Source: Collybiopsis luxurians FD-317 M1
Taxonomy: Eukaryota; Basidiomycota; Agaricomycetes; Agaricales; Omphalotaceae
Assembly: GCA_000827265.1 (NCBI GenBank)
Contig: KN834753.1
Coordinates: forward strand, 960,686-1,024,685
Length of the DNA: 64,000 nt
Direction of reading: 5' to 3'
Under the pieces are notes generated by a model that saw only the letters and a program-made list of their open reading frames with translations, made no database searches and had not been told where the DNA came from. Positions 1 through 10,911 of this stretch are shown piece after piece. Every line of letters starts with the position of its first letter. Positions within the stretch are counted from its first letter, which is position 1. A program made the position numbers and the translations under genes.

Positions 1-168
1 GAAGATGCGAGCAAGCTCCTCATCAACGGTCAAAGCGGATGTGGACGCGAGGGGTTTCTGGAGAGTAAGATGCCGTACACGACGAAACTCATCCTCGGAG
101 GGGAGTCTGTCAATGACGCTAATCATATCCTCATAGAAAGAATCTACGCCCTGAAGGCGACCGGACAT
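1..168 (-). CDS. Uncharacterised protein, N-terminal fragment cut by the window edge
   Basis: The reverse strand opens with ATG at 168 and runs without a stop to base 1, giving about 56 residues beginning MSGRLQGVDSFYEDMISVID. The segment is acidic and probably helical, with no motif I recognise, so no function is proposed. The rest of the gene lies to the left of the window. It is divergent from the small gene that starts at 324, so the roughly 155 bases between them would hold both promoters. The start is the first ATG of the open frame. Confidence 0.6.
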   Translation of the reverse strand, partial: MSGRLQGVDSFYEDMISVIDRLPSEDEFRRVRHLTLQKPLASTSALTVDEELARIF

Positions 169-323
169 TTGTTAATTAAGTAAATAAATAACTGGTAGCA
201 TATCAGCTAATCACTGAGTTTCAATGAAGAATGAGAACACTTACAAAAGAGCCCGATGGAAGTAGAGTAGCTGGGGGAATGTAAACAACTTTGAGCTTGG
301 AGCACGTTACCGTGTGTTACCAA

Positions 324-648
324 ATGTCTTCCAGTTCCTCATCCACAGCCAAGCCAGGTCCCTCTTTTGACCAGCTACCTCAACCATCCGACTCCAAAAG
401 TCGTATCCCTGTCACCCCTGCTCTCCTCAGATCTATATTTGCTTCTTCTCGGACTCCTCTGGAAGAGCGTTCCATTTCGAGGCTCGCATTTTTCAGGCAA
501 GCCGTAACCATTTCTCTACTCTTGAAAAATGGCTCGAACCGCTTTGCTCAGATTTGCAGGTTTCCTCCTGAGCTGCTTAGGTATTAGTTTGGCTGCGGCT
601 CGAGGGCGAGGAATCAAGAGCGGCGCGGCGTTATTGGGTGTTGTATAA
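324..648 (+). CDS. Small single-pass membrane protein, uncharacterised (one putative GC-AG intron)
   Basis: The ATG at 324 opens a Ser-rich, then basic N-terminus (MSSSSSSTAKPGPSFDQLPQ...). Read straight through, the frame ends at an unconvincing tail. Removing 497-551, which begins GCAAGC after an exon ending TTCAG and ends CTCAG, joins to a frame coding for a hydrophobic helix (FAGFLLSCLGISLAAARGRG) and a stop at 648, giving 89 residues. The joined product looks like a small organelle or ER tail-anchored protein. No GT donor nearby gives the same frame. Function and family are not recognised. Alternatives are that the unspliced 98-residue frame is used, or that the locus is not coding. Confidence 0.4.
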
Positions 649-708
649 GCGTCCAAATGATTAAATATACGCAAAAAAATGTACATCGACTACCGACACT
701 ATATCGCT

Positions 709-3700
709 CTATAATAGTTCCACTTGCTGTTTGGATGGAGATATTACGGCTACAACTTTACTTGAAAGGTTGAACGCACTTCCCCCCTCGAAGGCAACAA
801 GATCAGCAGTTTCTGGATCGATCCTTTTCACCCCCAGCAATCGTTCCAAGTTGGTTGTAGCTAAGCCATATACTTCGAGAGGATTCAAAGAAGGAACCAG
901 ATTGTGATAAGCCTTCATAGCCAGGTGAGTTAAAAGTGATACCAGGCTCTCAATCAACGTACTTGAGCAAGTTGAAAACGGGTTTCCACAGCGAACTGAG
1001 GTTGTTCCACACCAATACCAACTACTACACCATAATCAATTAGCATCCTCAGCGCTGTCTGGTTTGTTAGAGGCGGTCCTGGTAGGCTAATTCGGTGGCG
1101 AGAAATTGTGAGTGTTGGTCTCACGGAACGAGATTGACAGCTCACATCCTTCTTTCCTCCCAAGTATCTGCGACCGGCTTCAGGGACGTTAAGATCACAC
1201 CAATGGTTTTTTCACCTAGACCAAGATTGTTGTTGGTTTGTTTACTTCGTTTGAAATGTAACTGGACTCACTGAGCTCCTTTGCGAGCAACCAGGCTTCC
1301 GTTGCGCCTACGAATACCATCCGCATTTGGCCTCCAATTTTTGCGTCCACTTCGGTTCTGAGCATAATCAAAGACGCCATAATGTCCGCATTGTGAACCT
1401 CGACGACCAGAGGAATCACGCCCTGCGAACCGGGTTAAAAAAATTAGATTCTTATCCATTGAACAAGGAAATACCTCTGCAGCCTTTCGGAACCACAGAC
1501 CCGTATCGGTGTCTCTATTTCCCCAGCCAAAGAGGAGCCTTCTTAAGATAGCCAGTTGAGAACTGACGCTGATCGCAGGGCCGCCTTGTACATCAAATCT
1601 TGGACGCGTAATCCTAACATGCAGCGCAGCTTCGGTCTGTATTATCGCTCCAGGTTCGAGTGCGTGTGCAGCGGCGGTATTGAATGTTGTCGACAATCCC
1701 CAAATCAACAAATCATCGTTCTTGGACAAACGATGCGCTTTAGATAAGGAGGATGTTGCCTTTGTTACGCCTCCGAACCGATATGCGGTCCTGCATTTAG
1801 CGGGTAAAACTACAACTTCAAGTAAATGAAAAAAGGAAACTTGCCTAGCGTGTCGGGTGTCAAACATGAGAGCATCTGCTGCTCGTACCATGCCCCCGAC
1901 GTCATTTAGAATGGATGGAACGTCTGCGACTAGCGCATTGAAGAGTCGGCCATCGGTCGTTGAAGGTTCAGATGCGATTTCTTCCAGACCCAGAGGCGAT
2001 CCAAAAGTCATCAATCCAGGAGCTATACTTCCGCCCGCTAGATCAATCTCCACAGTTGGTTCGTCTCCAAAGACTACGCAGTCCTCTTCCGTACCGATAC
2101 AAGTGATTTTACCTCGCTCAACTACTGCAATTCCGAGATCGTCGTCTCCCTGAACGGCAAAAGACTCTTCGATTCTGTCTCTCCCCCGTGTCCAAACCTC
2201 CTTCACGTTCCGGAACACGACCCTATTGGTGTTGGAGATTCCTTTTAGTGGCGGTAGGCCATCCCAGTCCAGAGCATCTCGTCTTTCTCTCTCGTACGAA
2301 GGCTGACCAGGAGCACTCAACTGTAACTCGTTATCCAAGGCACTTTGGATTTCGGTGCTGGTGCTGTATGTCGATCTTCCAGAGTCCTTGGTTAAAGGAA
2401 TTTGCTTCATTCCGTCAATCCAAACATGAGTCGGGGTAGCACCAAAGTGTAGAGGATGAAGATTCCACATCACGACGTCCGCGTCGTAGCCCTCCTGCAG
2501 GAATCCAATACGATATCCAAGTCCTAGTGCATGTGCAGGCGTCGAAGTGACTGAAGCAATTGCCGATTTCTCTGGCAATCCAAAATGATACGCTTTGCGA
2601 GCTTCGTCGATCAATTGTCTGGGGTTGACGTCTGGCTGGTCGCTCTAAAACATCATCAATAGGCTGCCCGAATGAAAGTACGTGCTGCGCTTACGGTCAT
2701 TATGACTGAAAAGTTGTTCGAGGCCAGTACGGCAGGAGCAAACTCTGACCCACGGTACGATGCCCTATCGCGACGGTGATTAGTTGACGAGAGTGCAATA
2801 GCTGGGGCCCCGTTGGTTCTGCCAATCCAGTAATTCTTTGTAGCAGCTGTCAGAACAGCATCAAGAAAACTCACGAAGCATTCAACAGCTCTGGAACAAG
2901 ATATGCTTCCGATCCACGCAGGAATATATTCAGAGGAAAGTCGAATTCATTCGACAGCTGCAAAAGTGTCAGGATCAGGGATATGAAATAATACTCGGCC
3001 TACGCGTATCATATTGTCCAGGTCCAGTGCCTCCGAGCAATCGTTGGTCACCTAGATCAGTAGGTCATACCATAAGAAGCTCCTACATAGTTGCAGACAG
3101 AACCGACCTTGACCTTTCCCCTCAAGACGTCAACCAGCATTTCCCATTGAAAATCGTCCGGGAACGTCGACGCCGATTCAGGCTCCCAGAGTCCCATTTC
3201 CACCTTGGCACAAAAGGCATCTTGCGCTTTCATGGCCTTCTGAGCCTCATGATAGGCTGAACGCAGGGACCACATCATGTCCATGCGATTTCCATAACGT
3301 CTAGTCTTTTCACTGCAGGATTGTCTGGAAGAGGCCACAGGTCTAAGTTAGGATATGACCGGAATTGGAAGATGCTTACATCAAGTGCCGCCAAGGTACA
3401 TAATTGGGTGTACTACCATGCAATCCTGGAGGTGGGTCGACGATCATCGAGACGGCGGAGCCTTCAGAGGTTCTACGTAGCTTGATCACGAACGCTTGTC
3501 CTCCTGTAATACCTCTCCATGAGCTGGAAACTCGGGCGAGTTTTCTTTTTAAAAAAAGAGCTAACCAATACCGCTTGAAGTACCAGCAAGAACCTGGGCT
3601 GAAGTAACACCAGCAGCCATGGCTAGCTCAAACGCATTGTCGCGCGTATGAAGACCATCAATGCTCCGTAGCCACGGCAAGACCGGACCCTGACTCGAAT

Positions 3701-4341
3701 CAAAGTCATCCCCGCCACGGAGGCCTGGCGAGCTGAACACACCGAGTTGGGAATTTACGTCCACTGTGTACGTACTTTAACGTCAAGTCTGTTGCTACAC
3801 GGGAGAATCACTCGCCTAATCCCGGGGTCACCCAACTTCCGTTTGCTTTGATGACAGTCAATTTGCGCTGATCTACAGCGGCAACTATGTCCCTAGGAAT
3901 ATCTTGCCCTATAGCTTGTATGACTCCGTTTGTCATGAGCAGGTCTGCATTGGGAAGGAGTTGCATAGTCCCATCGTCATTCTTTACCCCTGTAAAGATA
4001 GTAGCGTTCGTGATGAGATATGAGATGTTTCGAAGTCCGGGCTCGTATCGGTCGGAGGTGGTTCTTTTCTCATTGAGAGCGTCTGAAGGTCGTGCACGTA
4101 GAGCATTACATTTCTGTAACAACTCTTGCGCATTGGAAGGAGCAGCTTCAAGCTTGTCGGTGTTCCGTGAGCCAACTGGTATTGCATGGTCATACGTCCA
4201 AAGAGTCAGACAAATGAGCAGGAATGAAAGGGCAGAGAAACTTCTTCGGGACAGAGATAGGGTTGACCTCTGGGACCGAGAGTCTGAGACGAGACGAGGA
4301 GTTTTTTCAGGCATGTCGAGGAAACAGTTTCGAGGCAGCAC
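709..4341 (-). CDS. CE9-type amidohydrolase-like membrane protein, probable pseudoenzyme
   Basis: A multi-exon gene of the fungal family usually annotated as carbohydrate esterase family 9 or composite-domain metallo-dependent hydrolase. After a basic N-terminus comes one membrane anchor (FSALSFLLICLTLWTY), then the beta-sandwich start (ISYLITNATIFTGVK), GSWVTPGL, the barrel with PVLPWLRSIDGLHT, RAAY/YRGSEFAPAVLA, VTSTPAHALGLGYRIGFL and DADVVMWNLHPLHFGATP. A second sandwich-like half follows (IAPGLMTFGSPLGLEEI, LPGPPLTNQTALRML, DLVAFEGGSAF). The fold markers are intact and the frames open, but the residues that bind metal in the family are replaced: HSH is NSQ (3747-3755), NHC is NDC (about 3040), FHHA is FLRG (about 2915) and SDHP is SDQP (about 2636). 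The intron at 3764-3815 must be GC-AG. The start could also be the Met at 4314. Family assignment is firm; loss of catalysis is inferred. Confidence 0.85.
3764..3815 (-). other. GC-AG intron in the CE9-like gene
   Basis: The upstream exon ends GGATTAG, followed by GCGAGTGATT. The intron ends ACACAG before TGGACG. Only this join gives the family-conserved GLVD: the last G of the first exon plus TG makes the Val codon. Length is 52 bases. No GT donor in reach preserves the frame. Confidence 0.7.
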
Positions 4342-4852
4342 TGTCGGAAGGTCTTGTAATCCTCATAAGACCGCCTCATGGTCTCCACGAAGCCTACATG
4401 AAGTAGCACGGTGAACAGCCCAGGACGTAAGATTTTACTTCGCCATGCGAGATATAGACTGCATATCAGTCGAAGGATAGTCCTGGATGCGTATATTCAG
4501 AAGTGAATGAAAAGCACTCAGTGAATCCCCCCAATTTCATAGATAGCTTGAATATGTATAATTACCAAATAATAACCCAAGAATTTGACCAAGGGAAAGT
4601 TGTACAACGGTAAAATCAGAGAACTACACTTTTATCTACGTAGGTATACGATTATATTGTGAGATTATTGAAAAAGGTTTTAAAGGACCCGGAATAAAAT
4701 CGCAAGAATGATGGTTATACAGAATACAACAACGATGAGGAGAGAAGATATTGCGTAACGATGCGATGCTTATACATATGTAATAAATCTTGGAATGGAA
4801 AGCAAGGGAGCGGGAAAGTCAAGAAATGCAACGTACGTTGGAGATGGCTAGT
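4342..4852. other. Intergenic, AT-rich, nothing coding recognised
   Basis: This gap lies upstream of the CE9-like gene and downstream of the next reverse-strand gene. Bases 4540-4790 are AT-rich, which fits promoter and 3'-UTR sequence. Open frames here are short and do not resemble proteins. Confidence 0.5.
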
Positions 4853-5854
4853 TTACTCTACAAAAACCACCCTAGAAAGCCCGCTTTTGACATAGGGCTG
4901 ACTGCACCTGCGTCCGCGACGGCTGACGCCATCGGCTCGATTCAACAGCATGTTGGCAACAACGCGAGCGATCGCATCCCGTTGCGCCCTGGAGACTTTA
5001 ATCGGAGCAGACGGAGGAGAGGATGGGGGGACATGTTTCGGAGTGGAATCTCGGAGCGAAGGAGACGGGGGGGTTGTGACAGGGGAGTTGCTCGGGTGAG
5101 AGATAGCAGCAGCTCGGGGACGAGCAGACTGCGGCGGAGAAGGGGACCGACTCTGAGGCCGAGACGGAGTCTCGACCAAAGTCTGAGATGTCGGTGGGGG
5201 AGATGGGGATCGAGAAACGTCACGCCTAGCGCCATTAAGAAGAGTGTCCAACAGAATATTAGTAGAGGCAGTAAGGTTCGCGGCATTGACTGAATTTTTG
5301 TCTTCGGCATAAGCGAGCGTGGGTCGGTTCGTGTGGGGATCGTAATAATAGTAGTGAGTGTATACCGGCTCTGAACGGGAGGGCGTAATGTTCGATGAAG
5401 GAGACAAAGGTGTTTCGTTCGAGTCGCCGAAAGGATCAAAACGAGATGTACGCTGATACAAGGGAGCCCCAAGCATTGAGCTTAGGCTGTTACCCTGTAC
5501 TGTATGCCCGTTGTCCGTTTTCAGCGACTTGGGTGAGTTGGAGAAGCTTGTTCTCCGGTACTGGTTCTGCGAGTGATAAGACGAGGAAGGCAAACGCATG
5601 CCCTGAGGATAACGTCTGTTTCCCAGTCGATTGAGAGTACGCGAGTTGTTCCAGTTTAGGCCGTCAATGGGCTGAGAGCCACTGTAAGAGCGAGGACGGG
5701 CCTTGTCGAGAGGGGAAGGAGTATGATTAGAGCCATTGAGGCCTGGTGGGTGAGCAATATTGAGGTCGACAACAGAGAGGACATTGGGCATGGCTGTCAT
5801 GGCAGAAGTAGAGGGGGAGGATGTGAAGGAAGTTCGGACGGTTCTTATCGACAT
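4853..5854 (-). CDS. Ser/Pro-rich disordered protein, uncharacterised
   Basis: A single open frame of 333 codons. Most of it is low complexity: Ser/Thr/Pro runs with SPSPP and PPSPS repeats, a YYYYDP patch, and several SP/TP sites that could be phosphorylated by proline-directed kinases. Only the C-terminus looks ordered: a helix around AQRDAIARVVANMLLNRADG, then a short tail with PYVKSGLSRVVFVE before the stop at 4853. No enzyme motif, membrane segment or signal peptide is visible. The start is the first ATG. A G-rich run in the 5' region is just the complement of the Pro codons. Function unknown; a scaffold or regulatory role is only a guess. Confidence 0.75.
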   Translation of the reverse strand: MSIRTVRTSFTSSPSTSAMTAMPNVLSVVDLNIAHPPGLNGSNHTPSPLDKARPRSYSGSQPIDGLNWNNSRTLNRLGNRRYPQGMRLPSSSYHSQNQYRRTSFSNSPKSLKTDNGHTVQGNSLSSMLGAPLYQRTSRFDPFGDSNETPLSPSSNITPSRSEPVYTHYYYYDPHTNRPTLAYAEDKNSVNAANLTASTNILLDTLLNGARRDVSRSPSPPPTSQTLVETPSRPQSRSPSPPQSARPRAAAISHPSNSPVTTPPSPSLRDSTPKHVPPSSPPSAPIKVSRAQRDAIARVVANMLLNRADGVSRRGRRCSQPYVKSGLSRVVFVE

Positions 5855-6379
5855 TTAAGGTAAAACTTTTTGGGTAGAGTGAGAAAAGAATAGAGAGAAA
5901 TGCAGTGAACGTCGGAGGCGACGATGGAAAACGAGAAAAAGAAATGGGAACAGCCTCTTCTTGTATGGATGGTCGGTGGAAATTCGAGAGCAAGATTGGA
6001 ACAAGCGTGCCTTATAAGCCTTGTGATCCACCTTCTTAATGCCGTTTGGCAGGTCGTTGCCGGTAAAAAGAATTGAAGAACAATGGTCAATTCCAACAGC
6101 TAGTCATATGCATTGTTCTCTTCTCATTCTATTCTAGTTTCACATTCCACTGGCCCAGGCGACGGAACATAAATCTAACCCATACCCTCGACGTCCGGAC
6201 GACATCGACGGCGACGAGTACATATCTCGCTGTCGTCGGAAAACATTGCCGGTTCTCTTTGATTAATGTGAAACAAAAAGACACATTCATTCAAAGGCCT
6301 TCCGTCCTCTATCTCCACCGTTCAACCCGACATCCCGCTCGAGCCTTGGACATTTCTCGAATATCACAGACCCATTCAA
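5855..6379. other. Intergenic, pyrimidine-rich promoter region
   Basis: This lies upstream of the Ser/Pro-rich gene on the reverse strand. Frames here are short, rich in Phe/Ser/Leu from CT-rich DNA, and not protein-like. I see no repeat or RNA gene. Confidence 0.4.
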
Positions 6380-6829
6380 ATGCCAACAATATATCACAAG
6401 ATGCCATCGCCTCGCTTTCTCGTTAAAGTCGGTTCTGCGCCACTGACTTATTCTCCATCAGAACATACAATTTATCATCCGGGCCCAATAAACTCATTTC
6501 AGAGGGTCCGTGGGCCATCACCCCACATCGCCCAATTCGGACGCGTGCTAGCTCTAGATCCGTACAAAGAGGAAGGAAGGAACCACATAGAAGCTCTCCC
6601 GTGTAAGGTAGGTCAAATCTTTTTCTCCCTTCAACATCAAAAATTTTCAATACTTTCATTGATCTCTGCAACCGATCTTCACAGATCGCTACAGCAAGGT
6701 GAGTTGCTTGCAATTGACTTTCAACTATATCAAGAAACGATTTCTGATTGCACAATTGAGAATTGGGCGAGAACAAGGATCTTATTGTACTGCGATAACT
6801 AATGTACTTGCAGCCTTGTTCTAACTTGA
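6380..6829 (+). CDS. Possible small gene with a 14-base exon, uncharacterised
   Basis: The ATG at 6380 opens a frame to 6607, where AAG|GTAGGT is a good donor. The intron ends CTTCACAG at 6684. A 14-base exon (6685-6698) is followed by GTGAGT, and the second intron has a textbook branch site (TAACTAAT) just before CTTGCAG at 6813. Joining keeps the frame and ends at TGA 6827-6829, giving 85 residues beginning MPTIYHKMPSPRFLVKVGSA. The splice signals are the main evidence; the protein has no known motif. An antisense frame at 6423-6776 competes but has no such support. It could be a spliced non-coding RNA or part of a longer gene. Confidence 0.35.
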
Positions 6830-7678
6830 CAACAGCCCTAGAACAATTCTGTAAAAGCTAACTGAGCCCAGCTTGCCAGGAACAGCTTCATTCTCCTCTA
6901 AATTGGCGCATCTCAAGGTATCCCAACTGTACCCTTGTATTTTTCTTATTTAGAAAACCACTTTCACTGGTATAGAAATGACTTCCGGCCGTCTCTGGAT
7001 TACAACGTTTGTAGTTGTGACTTCGTGCGAGCAATGACGACAAAGTTAATCTTGTCTGCCAGCTGAACGTTGCCTCGATATGACTACGTGTCCGAGAGCC
7101 AATGTAGCTCGCATCGTTGGGAAAATTCCGTCTACGACGGCATGTGCCGATTCAGCACAGCATGGCCTTCAAAATCTCCATGCCCATCAAAGATGATGTC
7201 GCTGGCACAAGCACCAACAAAAAACACAGCTACGTGTAACTAGTATAATACGTGAAGCGTAAATCATACGGGATCACAGCAGTATAATCACATTAATCCT
7301 GATCCGCTTGCTCTTGACCGATGGTGTGCGGAACTCATCAAAGGCAATGCCAGTTCACATCGACGTTGACTTCAGAATTTGCTCTTCAAATGATAAAGAT
7401 AGCCCGGTCACGGACCTCTTGTTCTCCGCGGTGTCAGATCCTTCTCAGTCCTTCTTCCTTCTTCCATGATTCCAAGCCGCTGCGAGTTCAGAGCCAGGGG
7501 CATCGAACTATTCATTCCCGGTAACTTCCAGCTCCACAAGCGTGTGCAAGCAGCAAGACCAAAAACTAGAAACGATAGGCCTGACATGAAAAGGTACCAA
7601 GATAAGTACTAAACACTGCGCGAATGATATACACTCTAGTTATAGACGTTCGGCAGACGTTACCAGTCTCCCTCCGAG
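6830..7678. other. Intergenic, nothing recognised
   Basis: There are only short, scattered open frames with no recognisable protein on either strand. It probably contains the 3' ends of flanking transcripts. No tRNA-like cloverleaf or repeat was seen. Confidence 0.4.
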
Positions 7679-9851
7679 TCAGTCTTCCCCGTCACTATCA
7701 ACCATCTCCGCACTCGGGTAATTCTTCGACTTTTTCTTCGTCCTGCTAACCTCAGGGGTCGGGTCAATGTTAGTCTTTTTCGCCTTGAGGATTTCCATGA
7801 TTTCTGGACCAGACGAAGGAAGTTTATGAGCCAACCAGTTATAAACGGCATGGGATCGAAGGACAAACCTTGCATAGACATTTCTTCATGGCCTTTTATA
7901 CTTCGCTTCATCGTGAGCCAGCGGCGCTGCAAGACGTGGGCGCTCCAGAGGTTCCAATCACCATCGGGTAAAGTCTTCCAATCGATCTCACTATCGTCTC
8001 GGACGTGAAGTGAATCAAGCCTAGAACAGAAATCAAAATCACGGTCTTCAATGAGCGAATTTTTACAAATACTCACTTGTGTACAAGAATATAAGCATCT
8101 TGATTGCTCCACCTTGGTTGATTCCCATTCGATTTGATGCGCTTACAGAGAGAATCAGTCCTGCAGGAGGATTAAAAAAAATTGAGAACGGAGAATAATG
8201 AACGCTTACCATTTTATGCGACACTGCTGTCGATTACGCTTATTGCCCATGAGGTCACTAACCCTACCCCAGAAAAGATCATCATCCAAAGTGCCGCCTT
8301 GCTTCACAGTCATCTCCTCCACGATGCGCGTTAGTTCTTCCTCTTCTTCAGGCGACCAAGCACCTATGTGATGCGTGTATCTAGTATTTCGAATTGCTCA
8401 CTGGGATAATAGATAGTACTCACCACTGACACGAACTTCTCGACCGACGATATGGTTGCGCCAGCGATCACGACAGTCGGGTCCTCTGCGACCTACCAAG
8501 AGGCTGACTTTTTCCCATTGCTGACCCACAGTGGCAACGGCTCTGTGTGGAGAACGATATTTGACAAATCAAGAAAAGAGAAAACTTAGTGACGGCAACT
8601 TACTCTTTGAGCTTCTGATCTTCCGCCGGAAGCCATTTTCCCTGTTGCTTGAGTGGATGGTGCGATCGTCGAACGTGATGATATACAGAAACAACGTGTC
8701 TCTGAGGAACAGCCCTCGCTGGAGCAGATTTAAGTACACCACAGAGACCGATGATACACACTGGACTAACTGATTTCGGACCAGAAAGCATTGTCCCGCG
8801 GTTTGTCTTCTTTGGGAAAGATGACTTCGTGCAACTGGTCCACATTCAACTGCCTCGCCTAAGTGCTTTTGTATCAGTACAATTGAAAGGCAGAAGCTGG
8901 AAGCTTGACGCACATTCGCGTAATGTTCGATAGCACTGTTGAGCTGCTGTTCTTCGAGTTTAGAGAATTTTCCCTTCTTGTAGATCAAGCCTGGTGGAGA
9001 AACACAATAAGCCAAACGTCAAGGTTTGAAGAAGATGAAACTAGATTACCTCTAGTCTTTGCAAGCTCCACCAATTTGCGGGAAGGCAGCCACCTGGTCG
9101 CCAACAGCTCGGCACTCTCTTCGGTATTAAGATTTTCGAGATTTTGATTATGCGTAGAACCCGATGCAGATTCAGCAGTTTTGGTGCGTCCAACAGACGC
9201 GGGAATCTGGCTGCTGGCTGGACGGTGGGCTCGCTTCTTGAGTTGCGAGGAGACAGCGGTGCTGGACTGAGGGGCACCAGGAGTGGATTCGATACCAGCT
9301 TGAGATAGACGAGAGCTACTGGAACCCGTGCTGAGCCCTCTCACATCGATTCCCTGGATCGCTTTGAGCACCGCGTCACTAGAATTATCGCCGGATAAGA
9401 GGTCGCCATACTGCATGCTTATGATGTCAGATACGACGTCAACGATGTTAATAGCACGGTGAGTTACCGAATACTGGGGGATAGAAGGTAAAGATCGGCC
9501 GGACATTAGCTGTTGGGAGAGGTCGGAAGGCGAAGTGGTTGCGGCGGCAATTCGGATGACGGAAATCAAGTCGGCTGATGATATTTCAGCGTCATCATTG
9601 TTTTGTACGGAAGATGCAGCATCGTCGCTATTGGATTTTTTCTTTCTCTGTACCCTAGGTGTTTCTACCGAGTGATCCACCTCCTGAGGACTGGGACTGG
9701 GAGGCCCTTGTTTTTGCTTCTTCTTCTTCTTCTTAACGAACTCTGCGGTAGACTCAGGGCCCGAATGTTTTCGCTTTTTTTCAAGGGAACTCGGAGATAT
9801 ATGGGAGGATGCTGACATGATAGACGGAAAAGAAGATGAAGGGCCGGTCAT
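7679..9851 (-). CDS. Reb1/TTF1-like Myb-domain protein
   Basis: A nuclear DNA-binding protein. The N-terminus is disordered with basic, nuclear-localisation-like runs (VKKKKKKQKQG, RKKKSN). The C-terminal half has a Reb1-type block: GKFSKLEEQQLNSAIEHYAN, QLHEVIFP with DNAFWSEIS, HVVSVYHHVRRSHHPL, GKWLPAEDQKL, GQQWEKVSLLVGRRGPDCRDRWRNH, then GAWSPEEEEELTRIVEEM and a last Trp repeat (DWKTLPDGDWNLWSAHVLQRRW). These spaced tryptophans and DRWRNH are typical of tandem Myb repeats in the Reb1/Nsi1/TTF1 family, which terminate RNA polymerase I transcription and block replication forks at rDNA. Several short introns separate the exons. Translation ends at TGA 7679-7681 in the frame ending MVDSDGED. 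Met 9818 is an alternative start. rDNA binding is inferred from the family. Confidence 0.8.
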
Positions 9852-9907
9852 TTCCCGTCAAAAAATGTCACGTTGAATTATCCCACGGTAAGTAAGTAGT
9901 AAGTAGA

Positions 9908-10659
9908 TTAATCCTCTTCATCATCTTCAAACCACCGATCTTCAATTTCTCTATCATTATCTTTATCCAAAGACTCATTCCAATCTACTTTATCATAATC
10001 AATATTCTGTCATTGAACCATTAGATCTTGCTTTTTAAGCAGTTCATTTTTTTTGCACGTACATCGAGCAAACCATAAATGAATTTCTCTCGTATACGAC
10101 GCTCAAACTCTGCTCGACCATCTAGCTCGTTTTCTTCTTCAACAACACTTGGCTCATCTTCATCGCTTTCATCGTCGTCTTCTTCAGGTATGAACTGGTC
10201 CTGCTCAGCCGCCATCTCCGCGCGCTTGATATTCCTAACACGTTCTGCCTCTCTTTCTTCTTCATAGTCACGTAGTAAAGGACCCAATTTCTTCACATGC
10301 TTTGTTGTGCCCTGCATAAAACCTATCTGCGCCCATTGTTCCTCGTCAGTTCCTTCTTCAACTCCTCTGCGCTCTCTTCCCGGCCAAATAGTTGGCCATG
10401 TATGACGAGCAATTACAACAGACAGCTCAGAAGGATTAGACCTGACATATTCCAGCCGCCGATTGCGGATAGAAGGAATTGCTGTCCGCTCTTTGGGGGT
10501 CGTGATGGATGAAAAGTTGAGGAGAAGATGAGGAGGAAGATGAACTAGATGCTTGCGAAGAAATTCGATAGGTTGATCGGAAGGAGAAGGTGAGTAGCTC
10601 CCATCCTTTGCTAGTCCTAGATATGTAAGAATTGGGGTCTCTTCGAAAGACTGCTGCAT
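9908..10659 (-). CDS. CCDC97-like protein, splicing-associated
   Basis: Two exons are joined in phase 0: exon 1 ends YGLLD at a GTACGT donor, and exon 2 begins NIDYDKVDWNESLDKDNDRE and ends EDRWFEDDEED at the stop 9908-9910. The stretch from RAEFERRIREKFIYGLLD through DYDKVDW and DRWFEDDEE is the conserved C-terminus of the CCDC97 (DUF2052) family. The middle has a long acidic run (EEDDDESDEDEP) and a helical, charged region. Human CCDC97 is associated with the SF3b part of the U2 snRNP, so a nuclear role in pre-mRNA splicing is the likely job; that is known for the family and not shown here. It lies only 56 bases upstream of the Reb1-like start on the same strand. Confidence 0.85.
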
Positions 10660-10911
10660 GACAAAACAAGTCGAGTACCAGTTATATCACCTGACGTACC
10701 CAGAGAAACGCATGAAAATCAGAAAAATACAAGAAAATGTGCCATAAATCCATTCCTTTCGAAAATGAGAAACTGCAGTTTGCGTGCAGTTGATTTAAGG
10801 CAAATCCATTTATACATCGCCACGAATTTCTGATACATTTTCAATGTAATTTTCGTATATTTTTCCATCACATGATGTACCGGTCAACTCTTCGCGCTCA
10901 GACACCCAGTA

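Noticed and set aside
709..4341. Many stop codons in the amidohydrolase locus, suggesting a pseudogene
   Set aside because: Each interruption falls in a short segment with splice borders, and joining exons restores the family sequence; the unusual part is the active-site residues, not the frame.
3887..4414. 175-codon forward frame over the 5' end of the CE9-like gene
   Set aside because: Antisense shadow of a well-supported exon with a membrane anchor; no independent motif.
4790..5293. Forward open frame rich in Arg opposite the Ser/Pro-rich gene
   Set aside because: Its composition is the mirror of the Ser/Pro codons; no credible start or motif.
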